In this document: positions 8,502 to 16,286 of the stretch, piece after piece | Position numbering within the stretch: position 1 is the stretch's first letter | Layout: each line of letters starts with the position of its first letter | Assembly (NCBI RefSeq): GCF_014673495.1 | Contig: NZ_CP051006.1 | Location: 6,138,001-6,202,000, forward strand | Length of the DNA: 64,000 bases | DNA from: Streptomyces griseofuscus | GTDB lineage: Bacteria > Actinomycetota > Actinomycetes > Streptomycetales > Streptomycetaceae | Direction: 5' to 3' | Program-made: the position numbers and the translations under genes | The notes under the pieces: generated by a model | Databases searched by the model: none | What the model was told of the DNA's origin: nothing | The model's input: only the letters and a program-made list of their open reading frames with translations

Positions 8502-8532
8502 TAGGGTTTGGTCCGCATAAACATCCAAACCC
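8502..8532 (+). promoter_or_regulatory. Probable ctaC promoter -10 and leader hairpin
   Basis: TAGGGT (8502-8507) fits a Streptomyces vegetative -10. It overlaps an inverted repeat, GGGTTTGG (8504-8511) and CCAAACCC (8525-8532), about 80 bases before the ctaC start. No good -35 is visible. The overlap of stem and -10 could be an operator or a hairpin at the 5' end of the transcript. Confidence 0.4.
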
Positions 8533-8611
8533 CTGCCCGACGCAGGGCGGCGACCGACCAGCGAGAAGGCCGCAGCCGACCGCGCGGGCGAGACTCTCGG
8601 GAAGGCGCTAC

Positions 8612-9571
8612 GTGAGTCCCAACGGCTCCGACCGCTCGCCGCGGCGCCCGATGCGGCGGAAGCTGCTGCAGGCACTGACCGCGGGCCTGGTCCTGGCGAC
8701 CGCAACCGGTTGCACATACAAGGACTTCCCCCGCCTTGGCATGCCCACCCCGACCACGGAAGAGGCTCCGCGGATCCTCTCCCTGTGGCAGGGCTCCTGG
8801 GCTGCCGCGCTCGCCGTCGGCGTGCTGGTGTGGGGCCTGATCCTGTGGAGCGCCATGTTCCACCGGCGCAGCCGCACCAAGGTCGAGGTACCTCCGCAGA
8901 CTCGGTACAACATGCCGATCGAGGCCCTGTACACGGTGGTCCCGATCATCATCATCTCGGTGCTGTTCTACTTCACGGCCCGGGACGAGACGAAGCTCCT
9001 GAGCCTCGACAAGAAGCCCGACGTCACGGTCAACGTGGTCGGCTTCCAGTGGAGCTGGGGCTTCAACTACATCGAGAACGTCCCCGGTGTCTCGGGTGAC
9101 GCGAAGACGGACACCAACCTGTCCGCGATCCCCGACCGGTTCAAGGCCGCCTTCCCGGCGAACGCCGGCGGCGTCTACGACGTCGGCACCCCGGGCACGC
9201 GCAACCCGCAGACCGGCAACCCTGGTCCGACGCTCTGGCTCCCCAAGGGCAAGACGGTCCGTTTCGTTCTGACCTCGCGTGACGTCATCCACTCCTTCTG
9301 GGTGGTGCCGTTCCTCATGAAGCAGGACGTCATTCCGGGCCACACCAATGCCTTCCAGGTGACCCCCAACAAGGAGGGCACCTTCCTCGGCAAGTGTGCC
9401 GAGCTCTGCGGCGTCGACCACTCCCGGATGCTGTTCAACGTGAAGGTCGTCTCCCCGGCGGCCTACGAGCAGCACCTCAAGGACCTCGCCAAGAAGGGGC
9501 AGACCGGTTACATTCCCGCCGGCATCGCGCAGACGAGCCACGAGAAGAACCGGGAGACGAACAACCTGTGA
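8612..9571 (+). CDS. ctaC: Cytochrome c oxidase subunit II (aa3 type), lipoprotein
   Basis: 319 residues. The N-terminal signal ends in a lipobox-like ATGC with Cys34. Two membrane helices follow (about residues 55-75 and 100-120), then the external copper domain. The binuclear CuA site is visible as GKCAELCGVDHSRM plus the upstream His in VIHSFW. CuA accepts electrons from the cytochrome cc subunit QcrC. The GTG at 8612 gives the lipoprotein start and has GGGAAGG just upstream; an earlier ATG at 8465 would add a long Arg/Pro-rich stretch. The stop codon overlaps the ctaD start by four bases, indicating translational coupling in ctaC-ctaD-ctaF. Confidence 0.97.
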   Translation: MSPNGSDRSPRRPMRRKLLQALTAGLVLATATGCTYKDFPRLGMPTPTTEEAPRILSLWQGSWAAALAVGVLVWGLILWSAMFHRRSRTKVEVPPQTRYNMPIEALYTVVPIIIISVLFYFTARDETKLLSLDKKPDVTVNVVGFQWSWGFNYIENVPGVSGDAKTDTNLSAIPDRFKAAFPANAGGVYDVGTPGTRNPQTGNPGPTLWLPKGKTVRFVLTSRDVIHSFWVVPFLMKQDVIPGHTNAFQVTPNKEGTFLGKCAELCGVDHSRMLFNVKVVSPAAYEQHLKDLAKKGQTGYIPAGIAQTSHEKNRETNNL

Positions 9572-11301
9572 GCATCCTCAACGAACCCCAGGGTGCCGCG
9601 GCCGCTGAAGGCTCGTACGTGGACGAGCAGCCGGTTCGGCGCAAGCAGCCCGGCAATTCCGCGGTGAAGTGGCTGACGACCACCGACCACAAGACGATCG
9701 GGACGATGTACCTCGTCACGTCGTTCGCGTTCTTCCTGATCGGCGGCGTCATGGCGCTGCTCATGCGCGCCGAGCTGGCCCGTCCGGGCCTGCAGATCAT
9801 GACGAACGAGCAGTTCAACCAGGCGTTCACGATGCACGGCACGATCATGCTGCTGATGTTCGCGACGCCGCTGTTCGCGGGTTTCGCGAACTGGATCATG
9901 CCGCTCCAGATCGGCGCGCCCGACGTGGCGTTCCCGCGGCTGAACATGTTCGCCTACTGGCTGTACCTGTTCGGCTCGACGATCGCGGTGGGTGGCTTCC
10001 TCACCCCCGAGGGCGCGGCCGACTTCGGCTGGTTCGCCTACTCCCCGCTGTCGGACGCGGTCCGCTCGCCGGGCGCCGGCGCCGACATGTGGATCATGGG
10101 TCTGGCCCTGTCCGGCTTCGGCACCATCCTCGGCTCGGTCAACTTCATCACGACGATCATCTGCATGCGCGCTCCGGGCATGACGATGTTCCGTATGCCG
10201 ATCTTCGTGTGGAACGTGCTGCTGACCGGTGTGCTGGTCCTGCTGGCCTTCCCGGTGCTCGCCGCCGCGCTGTTCGCCCTGGAGGCGGACCGTAAGTTCG
10301 GTGCGCATGTGTTCGACGCGGCAAACGGCGGCGCGTTGCTGTGGCAGCACCTCTTCTGGTTCTTCGGCCATCCAGAGGTGTACATCATCGCCCTGCCGTT
10401 CTTCGGCATCATCTCCGAAGTCATCCCGGTCTTCTCCCGCAAGCCGATGTTCGGCTACATGGGCCTGATCGCCGCGACGATCTCCATCGCGGGTCTGTCC
10501 GTGACGGTGTGGGCGCACCACATGTACGTGACCGGCGGTGTGCTGCTGCCGTTCTTCTCCTTCATGACCTTCCTGATCGCGGTACCGACCGGTGTGAAGT
10601 TCTTCAACTGGATCGGCACCATGTGGAAGGGCTCGCTGTCCTTCGAGACACCGATGCTCTGGGCGACCGGCTTCCTGATCACCTTCACCTTCGGTGGTCT
10701 GACCGGTGTCATCCTGGCCGCGCCGCCGATGGACTTCCACGTCTCGGACTCGTACTTCGTGGTGGCCCACTTCCACTACGTGGTCTTCGGTACGGTCGTC
10801 TTCGCGATGTTCTCCGGCTTCCACTTCTGGTGGCCGAAGTTCACCGGCAAGATGCTGGACGAGCGCCTCGGCAAGATCACCTTCTGGACGCTGTTCATCG
10901 GCTTCCACACCACCTTCCTCGTCCAGCACTGGCTGGGCGCCGAGGGTATGCCGCGGCGTTACGCCGACTACCTGGCGGCCGACGGCTTCACCGCGCTGAA
11001 CACGGTGTCCACCATCGGTTCGTTCCTCCTCGGCCTGTCGATCCTGCCGTTCCTCTACAACGTCTGGAAGACGGCCAAGTACGGCAAGCCGGTCGGCGTG
11101 GACGACCCGTGGGGCTACGGCCGCTCGCTGGAGTGGGCGACCTCCTGCCCGCCGCCGCGGCACAACTTCACCACCCTGCCGCGGATCCGCAGTGAATCCC
11201 CGGCGTTCGACCTGCACCACCCCGAGATCGCCGCGCTCGAACAGCTCGAGTACGCCGGTCACGCGCCTGCCGTCGCGGGCAGCAAGGAGGCCGGCAAGTG
11301 A
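9568..11301 (+). CDS. ctaD: Cytochrome c oxidase subunit I (aa3 type)
   Basis: 577 residues, the catalytic heme-copper subunit with about 12 helices. Heme a, heme a3 and CuB ligands lie in recognisable segments: FTMHGTIMLLMF, WFFGHPEVYIIALPFFG with the covalently modified Tyr region, WAHHMYVTG with the CuB histidine pair, and VAHFHYVVFGTVVFAMF near the end. It reduces O2 to water and pumps protons. It starts with GTG overlapping the ctaC stop, and its own stop overlaps the ctaF start, so the three genes form a tight unit. A 40-residue hydrophilic N-terminal extension precedes the first helix. Confidence 0.98.
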   Translation: MSILNEPQGAAAAEGSYVDEQPVRRKQPGNSAVKWLTTTDHKTIGTMYLVTSFAFFLIGGVMALLMRAELARPGLQIMTNEQFNQAFTMHGTIMLLMFATPLFAGFANWIMPLQIGAPDVAFPRLNMFAYWLYLFGSTIAVGGFLTPEGAADFGWFAYSPLSDAVRSPGAGADMWIMGLALSGFGTILGSVNFITTIICMRAPGMTMFRMPIFVWNVLLTGVLVLLAFPVLAAALFALEADRKFGAHVFDAANGGALLWQHLFWFFGHPEVYIIALPFFGIISEVIPVFSRKPMFGYMGLIAATISIAGLSVTVWAHHMYVTGGVLLPFFSFMTFLIAVPTGVKFFNWIGTMWKGSLSFETPMLWATGFLITFTFGGLTGVILAAPPMDFHVSDSYFVVAHFHYVVFGTVVFAMFSGFHFWWPKFTGKMLDERLGKITFWTLFIGFHTTFLVQHWLGAEGMPRRYADYLAADGFTALNTVSTIGSFLLGLSILPFLYNVWKTAKYGKPVGVDDPWGYGRSLEWATSCPPPRHNFTTLPRIRSESPAFDLHHPEIAALEQLEYAGHAPAVAGSKEAGK

Positions 11302-11696
11302 AGATCCAGGGCCGGATGTTCATCTGGCTGAGCTTCTTCATCCTGATCATGGCCATCGTGTATGGCGTGTGGTCGAAGGAGCCGGCCGGCACCACGGCGC
11401 TCTTCCTGGCCTTCGGCCTGTCGATCATGATCGGCTTCTACCTGGGCTTCACCGCCCGCCGGGTGGACGCCGGTGCGCAGGACGACACGGAGGCCGATGT
11501 CGCCGACGACGCGGGCGAGCTGGGCTTCTTCAGCCCGCACAGCTGGCAGCCGCTCATGCTGGGCTTCGGCGGTGCGATCGCCTTCCTCAGCATCGCGGTC
11601 GGCTGGTGGCTGATCTACTTCTCCGCGCCGTTCATCGTGATCGGTCTGTTCGGCTGGGTGTTCGAGTACTACCACGGTGAGAGCCGCACCCAGTAA
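11298..11696 (+). CDS. ctaF: Cytochrome c oxidase subunit IV, actinobacterial type
   Basis: 132 residues with four hydrophobic segments: two near the N-terminus (MFIWLSFFILIMAIVYGVW and ALFLAFGLSIMIGFYLGF) and two near the C-terminus, separated by an acidic loop. This is the small actinobacterial subunit of the aa3 oxidase and helps hold the bcc-aa3 supercomplex. The GTG start overlaps the ctaD stop by four bases. A perfect 18-bp terminator hairpin follows, closing the ctaCDF transcript. Confidence 0.93.
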   Translation: MKIQGRMFIWLSFFILIMAIVYGVWSKEPAGTTALFLAFGLSIMIGFYLGFTARRVDAGAQDDTEADVADDAGELGFFSPHSWQPLMLGFGGAIAFLSIAVGWWLIYFSAPFIVIGLFGWVFEYYHGESRTQ

Positions 11697-11711
11697 GACC
11701 CCGAGCACCAT

Positions 11712-11759
11712 CCGGAAGCCCGGACCCTCCGTCAAGAGGGTCCGGGCTTCCGGCTTTTT
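11712..11759 (+). terminator. Strong intrinsic terminator after ctaF
   Basis: An 18-bp perfect stem (arms 11712-11729 and 11736-11753, core GAAGCCCGGACCCTC) with a six-base loop is followed by CTTTTTC. It ends the ctaC-ctaD-ctaF operon. Confidence 0.92.
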
Positions 11760-11856
11760 CGCGTGCCGAGCGGGTGTCCTTCGGGTGCGGGAGTGTCGTT
11801 CCCTCGTATGGGTTACGTACCGCGCCAGTAGGGTCTCCATCTCATAGCGTGATCGT

Positions 11857-13116
11857 ATGAACCACATTCCGCGGACCCGTACCGTCGTCAGCTGTGTCGT
11901 GCTGGTGACCGCCCTGGGCGCGGGCATCACCGCCTGCGGTTCGGACGGCGACCCCCTGTCCGCTACGCCGTATGACGCAGCGGGCCTGATCTCCTTCAAC
12001 GCCCCCACCCAGGTGGGCGAGCGGGCCGACCCGGACAAGCCCCTGGAGATCAGCGTCAAGGACGAGGGGCGCATCACCGACGTGACCGCCCAGGACTCCA
12101 CAGGACGCTTTGTGGCGGGCGAACTCACCGCCGACGGCAGCCGCTGGCACAGCACCTCCCCGCTGGCCGCGAGCGCCCACTACACGGTCACGGTGAGCAC
12201 CGAGGACGACGACGGGGCGCCCGGCCGCAAGGTCCTCAGCTTCGACACCACCCAGCCGACCGCCAAGAAGCAGCTGGGTGTCACCTTCGGGCCGGAGGCG
12301 GGGGAGTACGGCGTCGGGCAGATCATCACCGCCCAACTCAGCGAGGAGGTCAAGGACCCGGCGCAGCGGGCCGTGGTGGAGCGCGCCCTGCGGGTGGACT
12401 CCGTACCCGCCGTGCCCGGCTCCTGGTACTGGGTGAGCGGCAAGGAACTCCACTACCGGCCCAAGGACTACTGGCCCGCCCACGCCACGATCCTGGTGCA
12501 CAGCAACCTGGAGGGCGTGAAGGTCGGCGACCGGCTGTGGGGCGGCAAGTCGAAGCCGGTGAAGCTCACCACGGGCGACCGGATCGAGGCCGTCACGGAC
12601 GCCGCCGCGCACGAGCTGACGGTGTTCAAGAACGGCGCCGTGATCAATGCCATCCCGGTCACCACGGGCAAGCCCGGCTTCGAGACCCGCAACGGCGTCA
12701 AGGTGGTCCTGGAGAAGCAGTACTTCGTACGCATGCGCGGCACCACCGTCGGCATCGCCGAGGGCAGCAGGGACAACTACGACCTGCCGGTGTACTACGC
12801 CACTCGCGTCACCTGGTCCGGTGAATACGTGCACGCGGCGCCCTGGTCGGTCGGCTCACAGGGCTACGCCAACGTCAGCCACGGCTGCACCGGCATGAGT
12901 ACGGCCAACGCGCGGTGGTTCTTCGACACCGTCCACGAGGGCGACATCGTCCGGGTCGTCAACTCCAACGGCCAGCCGATGGAACCGTTCGGCAACGGCT
13001 TCGGCGACTGGAACGTCACCTGGAAGAAGTGGCGTACGGGCTCCGCTTTGACGGGCACCCAGACCAACGGCCAGTCCTCCTCGGACACGGTCCGCCTCCA
13101 GCCAGCGGCCGTGTGA
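11857..13116 (+). CDS. L,D-transpeptidase lipoprotein with Ig-like domains
   Basis: 419 residues. The signal peptide ends in lipobox ITAC with Cys27, so the protein should be anchored outside the membrane. Residues ~45-250 look like two beta-sandwich (Ig-like) domains as in mycobacterial LdtMt2. Residues ~250-380 are the YkuD catalytic domain, with HAAPWSVGSQGYANVSHGCT carrying the catalytic His and the SHGC cysteine. It makes 3-3 crosslinks in peptidoglycan. It sits alone between ctaF and a minus-strand receiver-like gene, inside the respiratory cluster, with its own hairpin downstream. The C-terminal Ser/Thr-rich tail is unstructured. No evidence connects it functionally to the oxidase. Confidence 0.92.
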   Translation: MNHIPRTRTVVSCVVLVTALGAGITACGSDGDPLSATPYDAAGLISFNAPTQVGERADPDKPLEISVKDEGRITDVTAQDSTGRFVAGELTADGSRWHSTSPLAASAHYTVTVSTEDDDGAPGRKVLSFDTTQPTAKKQLGVTFGPEAGEYGVGQIITAQLSEEVKDPAQRAVVERALRVDSVPAVPGSWYWVSGKELHYRPKDYWPAHATILVHSNLEGVKVGDRLWGGKSKPVKLTTGDRIEAVTDAAAHELTVFKNGAVINAIPVTTGKPGFETRNGVKVVLEKQYFVRMRGTTVGIAEGSRDNYDLPVYYATRVTWSGEYVHAAPWSVGSQGYANVSHGCTGMSTANARWFFDTVHEGDIVRVVNSNGQPMEPFGNGFGDWNVTWKKWRTGSALTGTQTNGQSSSDTVRLQPAAV

Positions 13117-13126
13117 ACAGCGCCTC

Positions 13127-13169
13127 GACGGGACGCGGGACCGTGTCGGCACACGGCCCGCGCCCCGTC
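13127..13169. terminator. Bidirectional terminator between the transpeptidase and receiver-like genes
   Basis: GACGGGACGCGGG and CCCGCGCCCCGTC form the outer stem, with CCGTGT/ACACGG inside and a CGGC loop. It lies in the 59-base gap between convergent genes. Confidence 0.75.
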
Positions 13170-13175
13170 GTCGGG

Positions 13176-13577
13176 CTAGGCGCGCACGAGCCTGTGCTGC
13201 CGCAGCAGGGCGGCCAGCGAGGCGGCGAACTCCACCGGGTCCACCGGCAGGGTCACCGCGGCGTCCGCACGGCTCCACGTGGCCAGCCAGGCGTCCTGGG
13301 GCCGGCCGATGAGCAGCAGCACGGGCGGGCACCGGAACACCTCGTCCTTGATCTGCCGGCACACCCCCATACCGCCCATCGGGACGGCCTCGCCGTCGAG
13401 CACGCACACATCGATGCCCCCACGGTCCAGCTCGCGCAGCACCGCCGCGGGCGTGGCGCACTCCACGAACTCCACTTGGGGCACATCCGGGGCGGGACGC
13501 CGCCCGGTGGCCAGCCGTACTTGCTCGCGGGTGTTGGAGTCGTCGCTGTAGACCAGCACGGTGGCGGTCGGCTGCAT
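13176..13577 (-). CDS. Stand-alone receiver-like protein (degenerate response regulator domain)
   Basis: 133 residues with the predicted alternating beta/alpha pattern of a CheY-like receiver and no output domain. The N-terminal acidic pair is reduced to YSDDSN, and an Asp in VCVLDGEAVP occupies the phospho-acceptor position. The invariant Lys-Pro near the end appears as LPVDPVEF, without the lysine. Phosphorylation is therefore doubtful, and the fold may serve protein-protein contact. ATG 13577 follows GGAGG at good spacing. It lies between the L,D-transpeptidase and ctaE, on the opposite strand to both. No sensor kinase is nearby. Confidence 0.75.
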   Translation of the reverse strand: MQPTATVLVYSDDSNTREQVRLATGRRPAPDVPQVEFVECATPAAVLRELDRGGIDVCVLDGEAVPMGGMGVCRQIKDEVFRCPPVLLLIGRPQDAWLATWSRADAAVTLPVDPVEFAASLAALLRQHRLVRA

Positions 13578-13725
13578 TGTTCCTCCGGGTCGACGTCGGC
13601 GTCGTACGGACAGGACGGACGGGGCCGTTTGGGCGGATGTTACTCCCATGAACACCACGTCAACACCGGTTCGGAGGGCAGCAACACTCCGAACGGCACC
13701 CCCCGGAGTGAGGGCGAGATAAGCG

Positions 13726-13742
13726 ACCGACATAATGTCGGT
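13726..13742 (+). promoter_or_regulatory. Palindrome overlapping the ctaE start codon
   Basis: ACCGACAT, one central A, then ATGTCGGT: eight-base arms are perfectly complementary. The right arm contains the ATG start of ctaE (13735-13737). No good Shine-Dalgarno lies upstream. The element could be a repressor operator covering the transcription start of a leaderless mRNA, or a small hairpin that hides the start codon. Which is right cannot be decided from sequence. Confidence 0.5.
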
Positions 13743-14355
13743 CGTGGCGACAGCAACGACAGTAGAAACCGGGCACGCGCACCCGTCGGTCAACCGGCCG
13801 AACCTCACCAGCGTCGGAACCATCATCTGGCTGAGTTCCGAGCTGATGTTCTTCGCGGCCCTCTTCGCGATGTACTTCACCCTCCGGTCGGTGACCGGAC
13901 CGGCTCACTGGAAGCACATGGCTTCAAGCCTCAATGTGCCTTTCTCCGCGACGAACACCACGATCCTGGTGCTCTCGTCGCTCACCTGTCAGCTCGGCGT
14001 GTTCGCGGCCGAGCGGGGCGATGTGAAGAAGCTCCGTGGCTGGTTCATCCTCACCTTCATCATGGGTGCGATCTTCATCGGCGGTCAGATCTACGAGTAC
14101 ACGAGCCTGGTGAGAGAGGACGGTCTCTCGCTGTCCTCCGATCCGTACGGCTCGGTGTTCTACCTGACCACCGGCTTCCACGGCCTGCATGTGACGGGCG
14201 GTCTCATCGCCTTCCTGCTGGTCCTCGGCCGCACCTACATGGCCAAGAGGTTCACCCACGAGCAGGCGACGGCCGCCATCGTCGTGTCCTACTACTGGCA
14301 CTTCGTCGATGTCGTCTGGATCGGCCTCTTCGCCACGATCTATTTGATCAAGTAG
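13735..14355 (+). CDS. ctaE: Cytochrome c oxidase subunit III (aa3 type)
   Basis: 206 residues with five hydrophobic helices, the short form of subunit III typical of actinobacteria. Conserved segments include LSSELMFFAALFAMYFTLR, with the acidic residue in helix I, and FYLTTGFHGLHVTGGLIAF. The subunit supports oxidase assembly and stability. It lies directly upstream of qcrCAB (63 bases before qcrC), so oxidase and bcc-complex genes are probably transcribed together. The start at ATG 13735 is the conventional one; GTG 13744 is an alternative that would place the palindrome upstream of the gene. Confidence 0.95.
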   Translation: MSVVATATTVETGHAHPSVNRPNLTSVGTIIWLSSELMFFAALFAMYFTLRSVTGPAHWKHMASSLNVPFSATNTTILVLSSLTCQLGVFAAERGDVKKLRGWFILTFIMGAIFIGGQIYEYTSLVREDGLSLSSDPYGSVFYLTTGFHGLHVTGGLIAFLLVLGRTYMAKRFTHEQATAAIVVSYYWHFVDVVWIGLFATIYLIK

Positions 14356-14418
14356 CCGGGACCGCTCCCGCTAAGTCCAGAAGCACCGACGCAGAAGATC
14401 CTGACACCGGGGTAATCC

Positions 14419-15231
14419 GTGAAAAAGCTCTCCGTACGACGACGCCATCCGCTGGCGGCGGTCGTCGTCCTACTCCTCGCGCTGGCGGCCACTGGGGGGC
14501 TGTACGCCGCGTTCGCGCCCGCGGGCAAGGCGCAGGCCGACGCAGGCTCCCAGTCCTTGACCATCAAGGAGGGTAAGAAGCTCTTCGAGGTCGGCTGCGC
14601 CAGCTGCCACGGCACCGGTGGACAGGGATCCTCCGACGGGCCGAGCCTGGTCGGCGTGGGCGCCGCGGCCGTCGACTTCCAGGTCGGCACCGGCCGTATG
14701 CCGGCCGCGACCTCGCAGGGCGCCCAGGTCCCGCGCAAGAAGACCGTGTACACCCAGACCCAGATCGACCAGCTCGCCGCGTACATCGCGTCGCTGGGCG
14801 CCGGTCCGGTGGTGCCGACCAAGCAGCAGTACGGTCCGGACGGGGCGGACATCGCCAAGGGTGGCGAGCTGTTCCGCACCAACTGCGCGCAGTGCCACAA
14901 CTTCACCGGCAAGGGTGGTGCCCTCACCAAGGGCAAGTTCGCCCCCACGCTGGAGGGTGTCGACCCGAAGCACATCTACGAGGCCATGCAGACGGGCCCG
15001 CAGAACATGCCGTCCTTCCCGGACACCACGCTGTCCTCGCAGAACAAGAAGGACATCATCGCGTACCTGCACGCGGTCGACAGCAGCGAGACGACGAACC
15101 CGGGCGGTCTGGAGCTGGGCGGCCTCGGGCCGGTCAGTGAGGGCCTGTTCGCCTGGATCTTCGGTCTCGGCGCGCTGATCGCCGTCGCCGTCTGGGTCGC
15201 CGCTCGGACCGCAAAGGCCAAGAAGTCATGA
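14419..15231 (+). CDS. qcrC: Cytochrome bc1 complex diheme cytochrome c subunit
   Basis: 270 residues. An N-terminal helix (about residues 12-32) leads to two c-type domains with heme motifs CASCH (residues 60-64) and CAQCH (about 155-160), and a C-terminal helix (AWIFGLGALIAVAVWVAA) anchors the protein. In actinobacteria this diheme subunit replaces soluble cytochrome c and passes electrons directly to CuA of CtaC. Start is GTG 14419. The stop overlaps the qcrA start by four bases. Methionine axial ligands are plausible in GRMPA and NMPSF. Confidence 0.97.
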   Translation: MKKLSVRRRHPLAAVVVLLLALAATGGLYAAFAPAGKAQADAGSQSLTIKEGKKLFEVGCASCHGTGGQGSSDGPSLVGVGAAAVDFQVGTGRMPAATSQGAQVPRKKTVYTQTQIDQLAAYIASLGAGPVVPTKQQYGPDGADIAKGGELFRTNCAQCHNFTGKGGALTKGKFAPTLEGVDPKHIYEAMQTGPQNMPSFPDTTLSSQNKKDIIAYLHAVDSSETTNPGGLELGGLGPVSEGLFAWIFGLGALIAVAVWVAARTAKAKKS

Positions 15232-16286
15232 GTAGCCAAGACATTCCAGAAGAGAACCTGCCCGCTGAGCAGGACCACGCGCACGGCGCGGTAGCGGTCG
15301 CGGACGAGGAGAACCCGTTCGCCGACCCGGGGCTGCCGCCCCACGAGCACCGCATCCAGGACATCGACGAGCGGGCCGCCCGGCGGTCCGAGCGTATGGT
15401 CGCCCTGCTGTTCACGATCTCGATGCTGGCCACCGTCGGCTTCATCGTGTCGTACGTGACCATCCCGCACGACAAGAACATCTTCGTGTTCCCGATCGGG
15501 CACATCAGCGCGCTGAACTTCGCGCTGGGCCTGACCCTGGGCGTGGCGCTGTTCTGCATCGGCGCGGGCGCGGTCCACTGGGCCCGCACCCTGATGTCCG
15601 ACGTCGAGGTCGCCGACGACCGGCACGCGATCGCGGCCTCTCCCGAGGTCCGGGCGAAGGTCCACGCGGACTTCCGCCAGGGCGCCAAGGAGTCGGCGCT
15701 CGGCCGCCGCAAGCTGATCCGCAACACGATGTTCGGCGCGCTGGCCCTGGTGCCGCTCTCCGGCGTCATGCTGCTGCGTGACCTCGGTCCGCTGCCCGGC
15801 ACCTCGCTGCGGCACACCCTGTGGGCCAAGGGCAAGCGCCTGGTCAACATGAACACCAACCAGCCGCTGCGTCCCGAGGACATCGCGGTCGGTTCCCTCA
15901 CCTTCGCCAAGCCGGACGGCCTGGAGGAGACGGACGAGGAGTTCCAGAACGAGCTGGCCAAGGCCGCGCTGATGATCGTCCGGCTCCAGCCGGACAACAT
16001 CAAGGACAAGCGCGAGCTCGACTGGTCGCACGAGGGCGTCGTCGCGTTCTCCAAGATCTGCACCCACGTCGGGTGCCCGATCTCGCTGTACGAGCAGCAG
16101 ACGCACCACGTGCTGTGCCCGTGCCACCAGTCCACCTTCGACCTCTCCGACGGCGCCCGAGTGATCTTCGGCCCCGCCGGCCACGCCCTGCCGCAGCTGC
16201 GCATCGGTGTGGACAGCGAGGGTTACCTCCAGGCGCTCGGCGACTTCGAGGAGCCCGTCGGTCCTGCATTCTGGGAGCGCGGATGA
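15228..16286 (+). CDS. qcrA: Cytochrome bc1 complex Rieske iron-sulfur subunit
   Basis: 352 residues, longer than mitochondrial Rieske proteins because of the actinobacterial N-terminal part with three membrane helices (about residues 55-75, 90-115 and 160-185). The [2Fe-2S] site is CTHVGCPI and CPCHQSTFD, giving two Cys and two His ligands plus the disulfide pair. It takes electrons from menaquinol at the Qo site and passes them to QcrC. It overlaps both neighbours by four bases, as expected for a translationally coupled qcrCAB operon. Confidence 0.97.
   Translation: MSSQDIPEENLPAEQDHAHGAVAVADEENPFADPGLPPHEHRIQDIDERAARRSERMVALLFTISMLATVGFIVSYVTIPHDKNIFVFPIGHISALNFALGLTLGVALFCIGAGAVHWARTLMSDVEVADDRHAIAASPEVRAKVHADFRQGAKESALGRRKLIRNTMFGALALVPLSGVMLLRDLGPLPGTSLRHTLWAKGKRLVNMNTNQPLRPEDIAVGSLTFAKPDGLEETDEEFQNELAKAALMIVRLQPDNIKDKRELDWSHEGVVAFSKICTHVGCPISLYEQQTHHVLCPCHQSTFDLSDGARVIFGPAGHALPQLRIGVDSEGYLQALGDFEEPVGPAFWERG

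Noticed and set aside
8413..8611. Longer CtaC start at ATG 8465
   Set aside because: It would put a 49-residue Pro/Arg-rich stretch ahead of the lipoprotein signal peptide and overlap the probable promoter; GTG 8612 fits the family.
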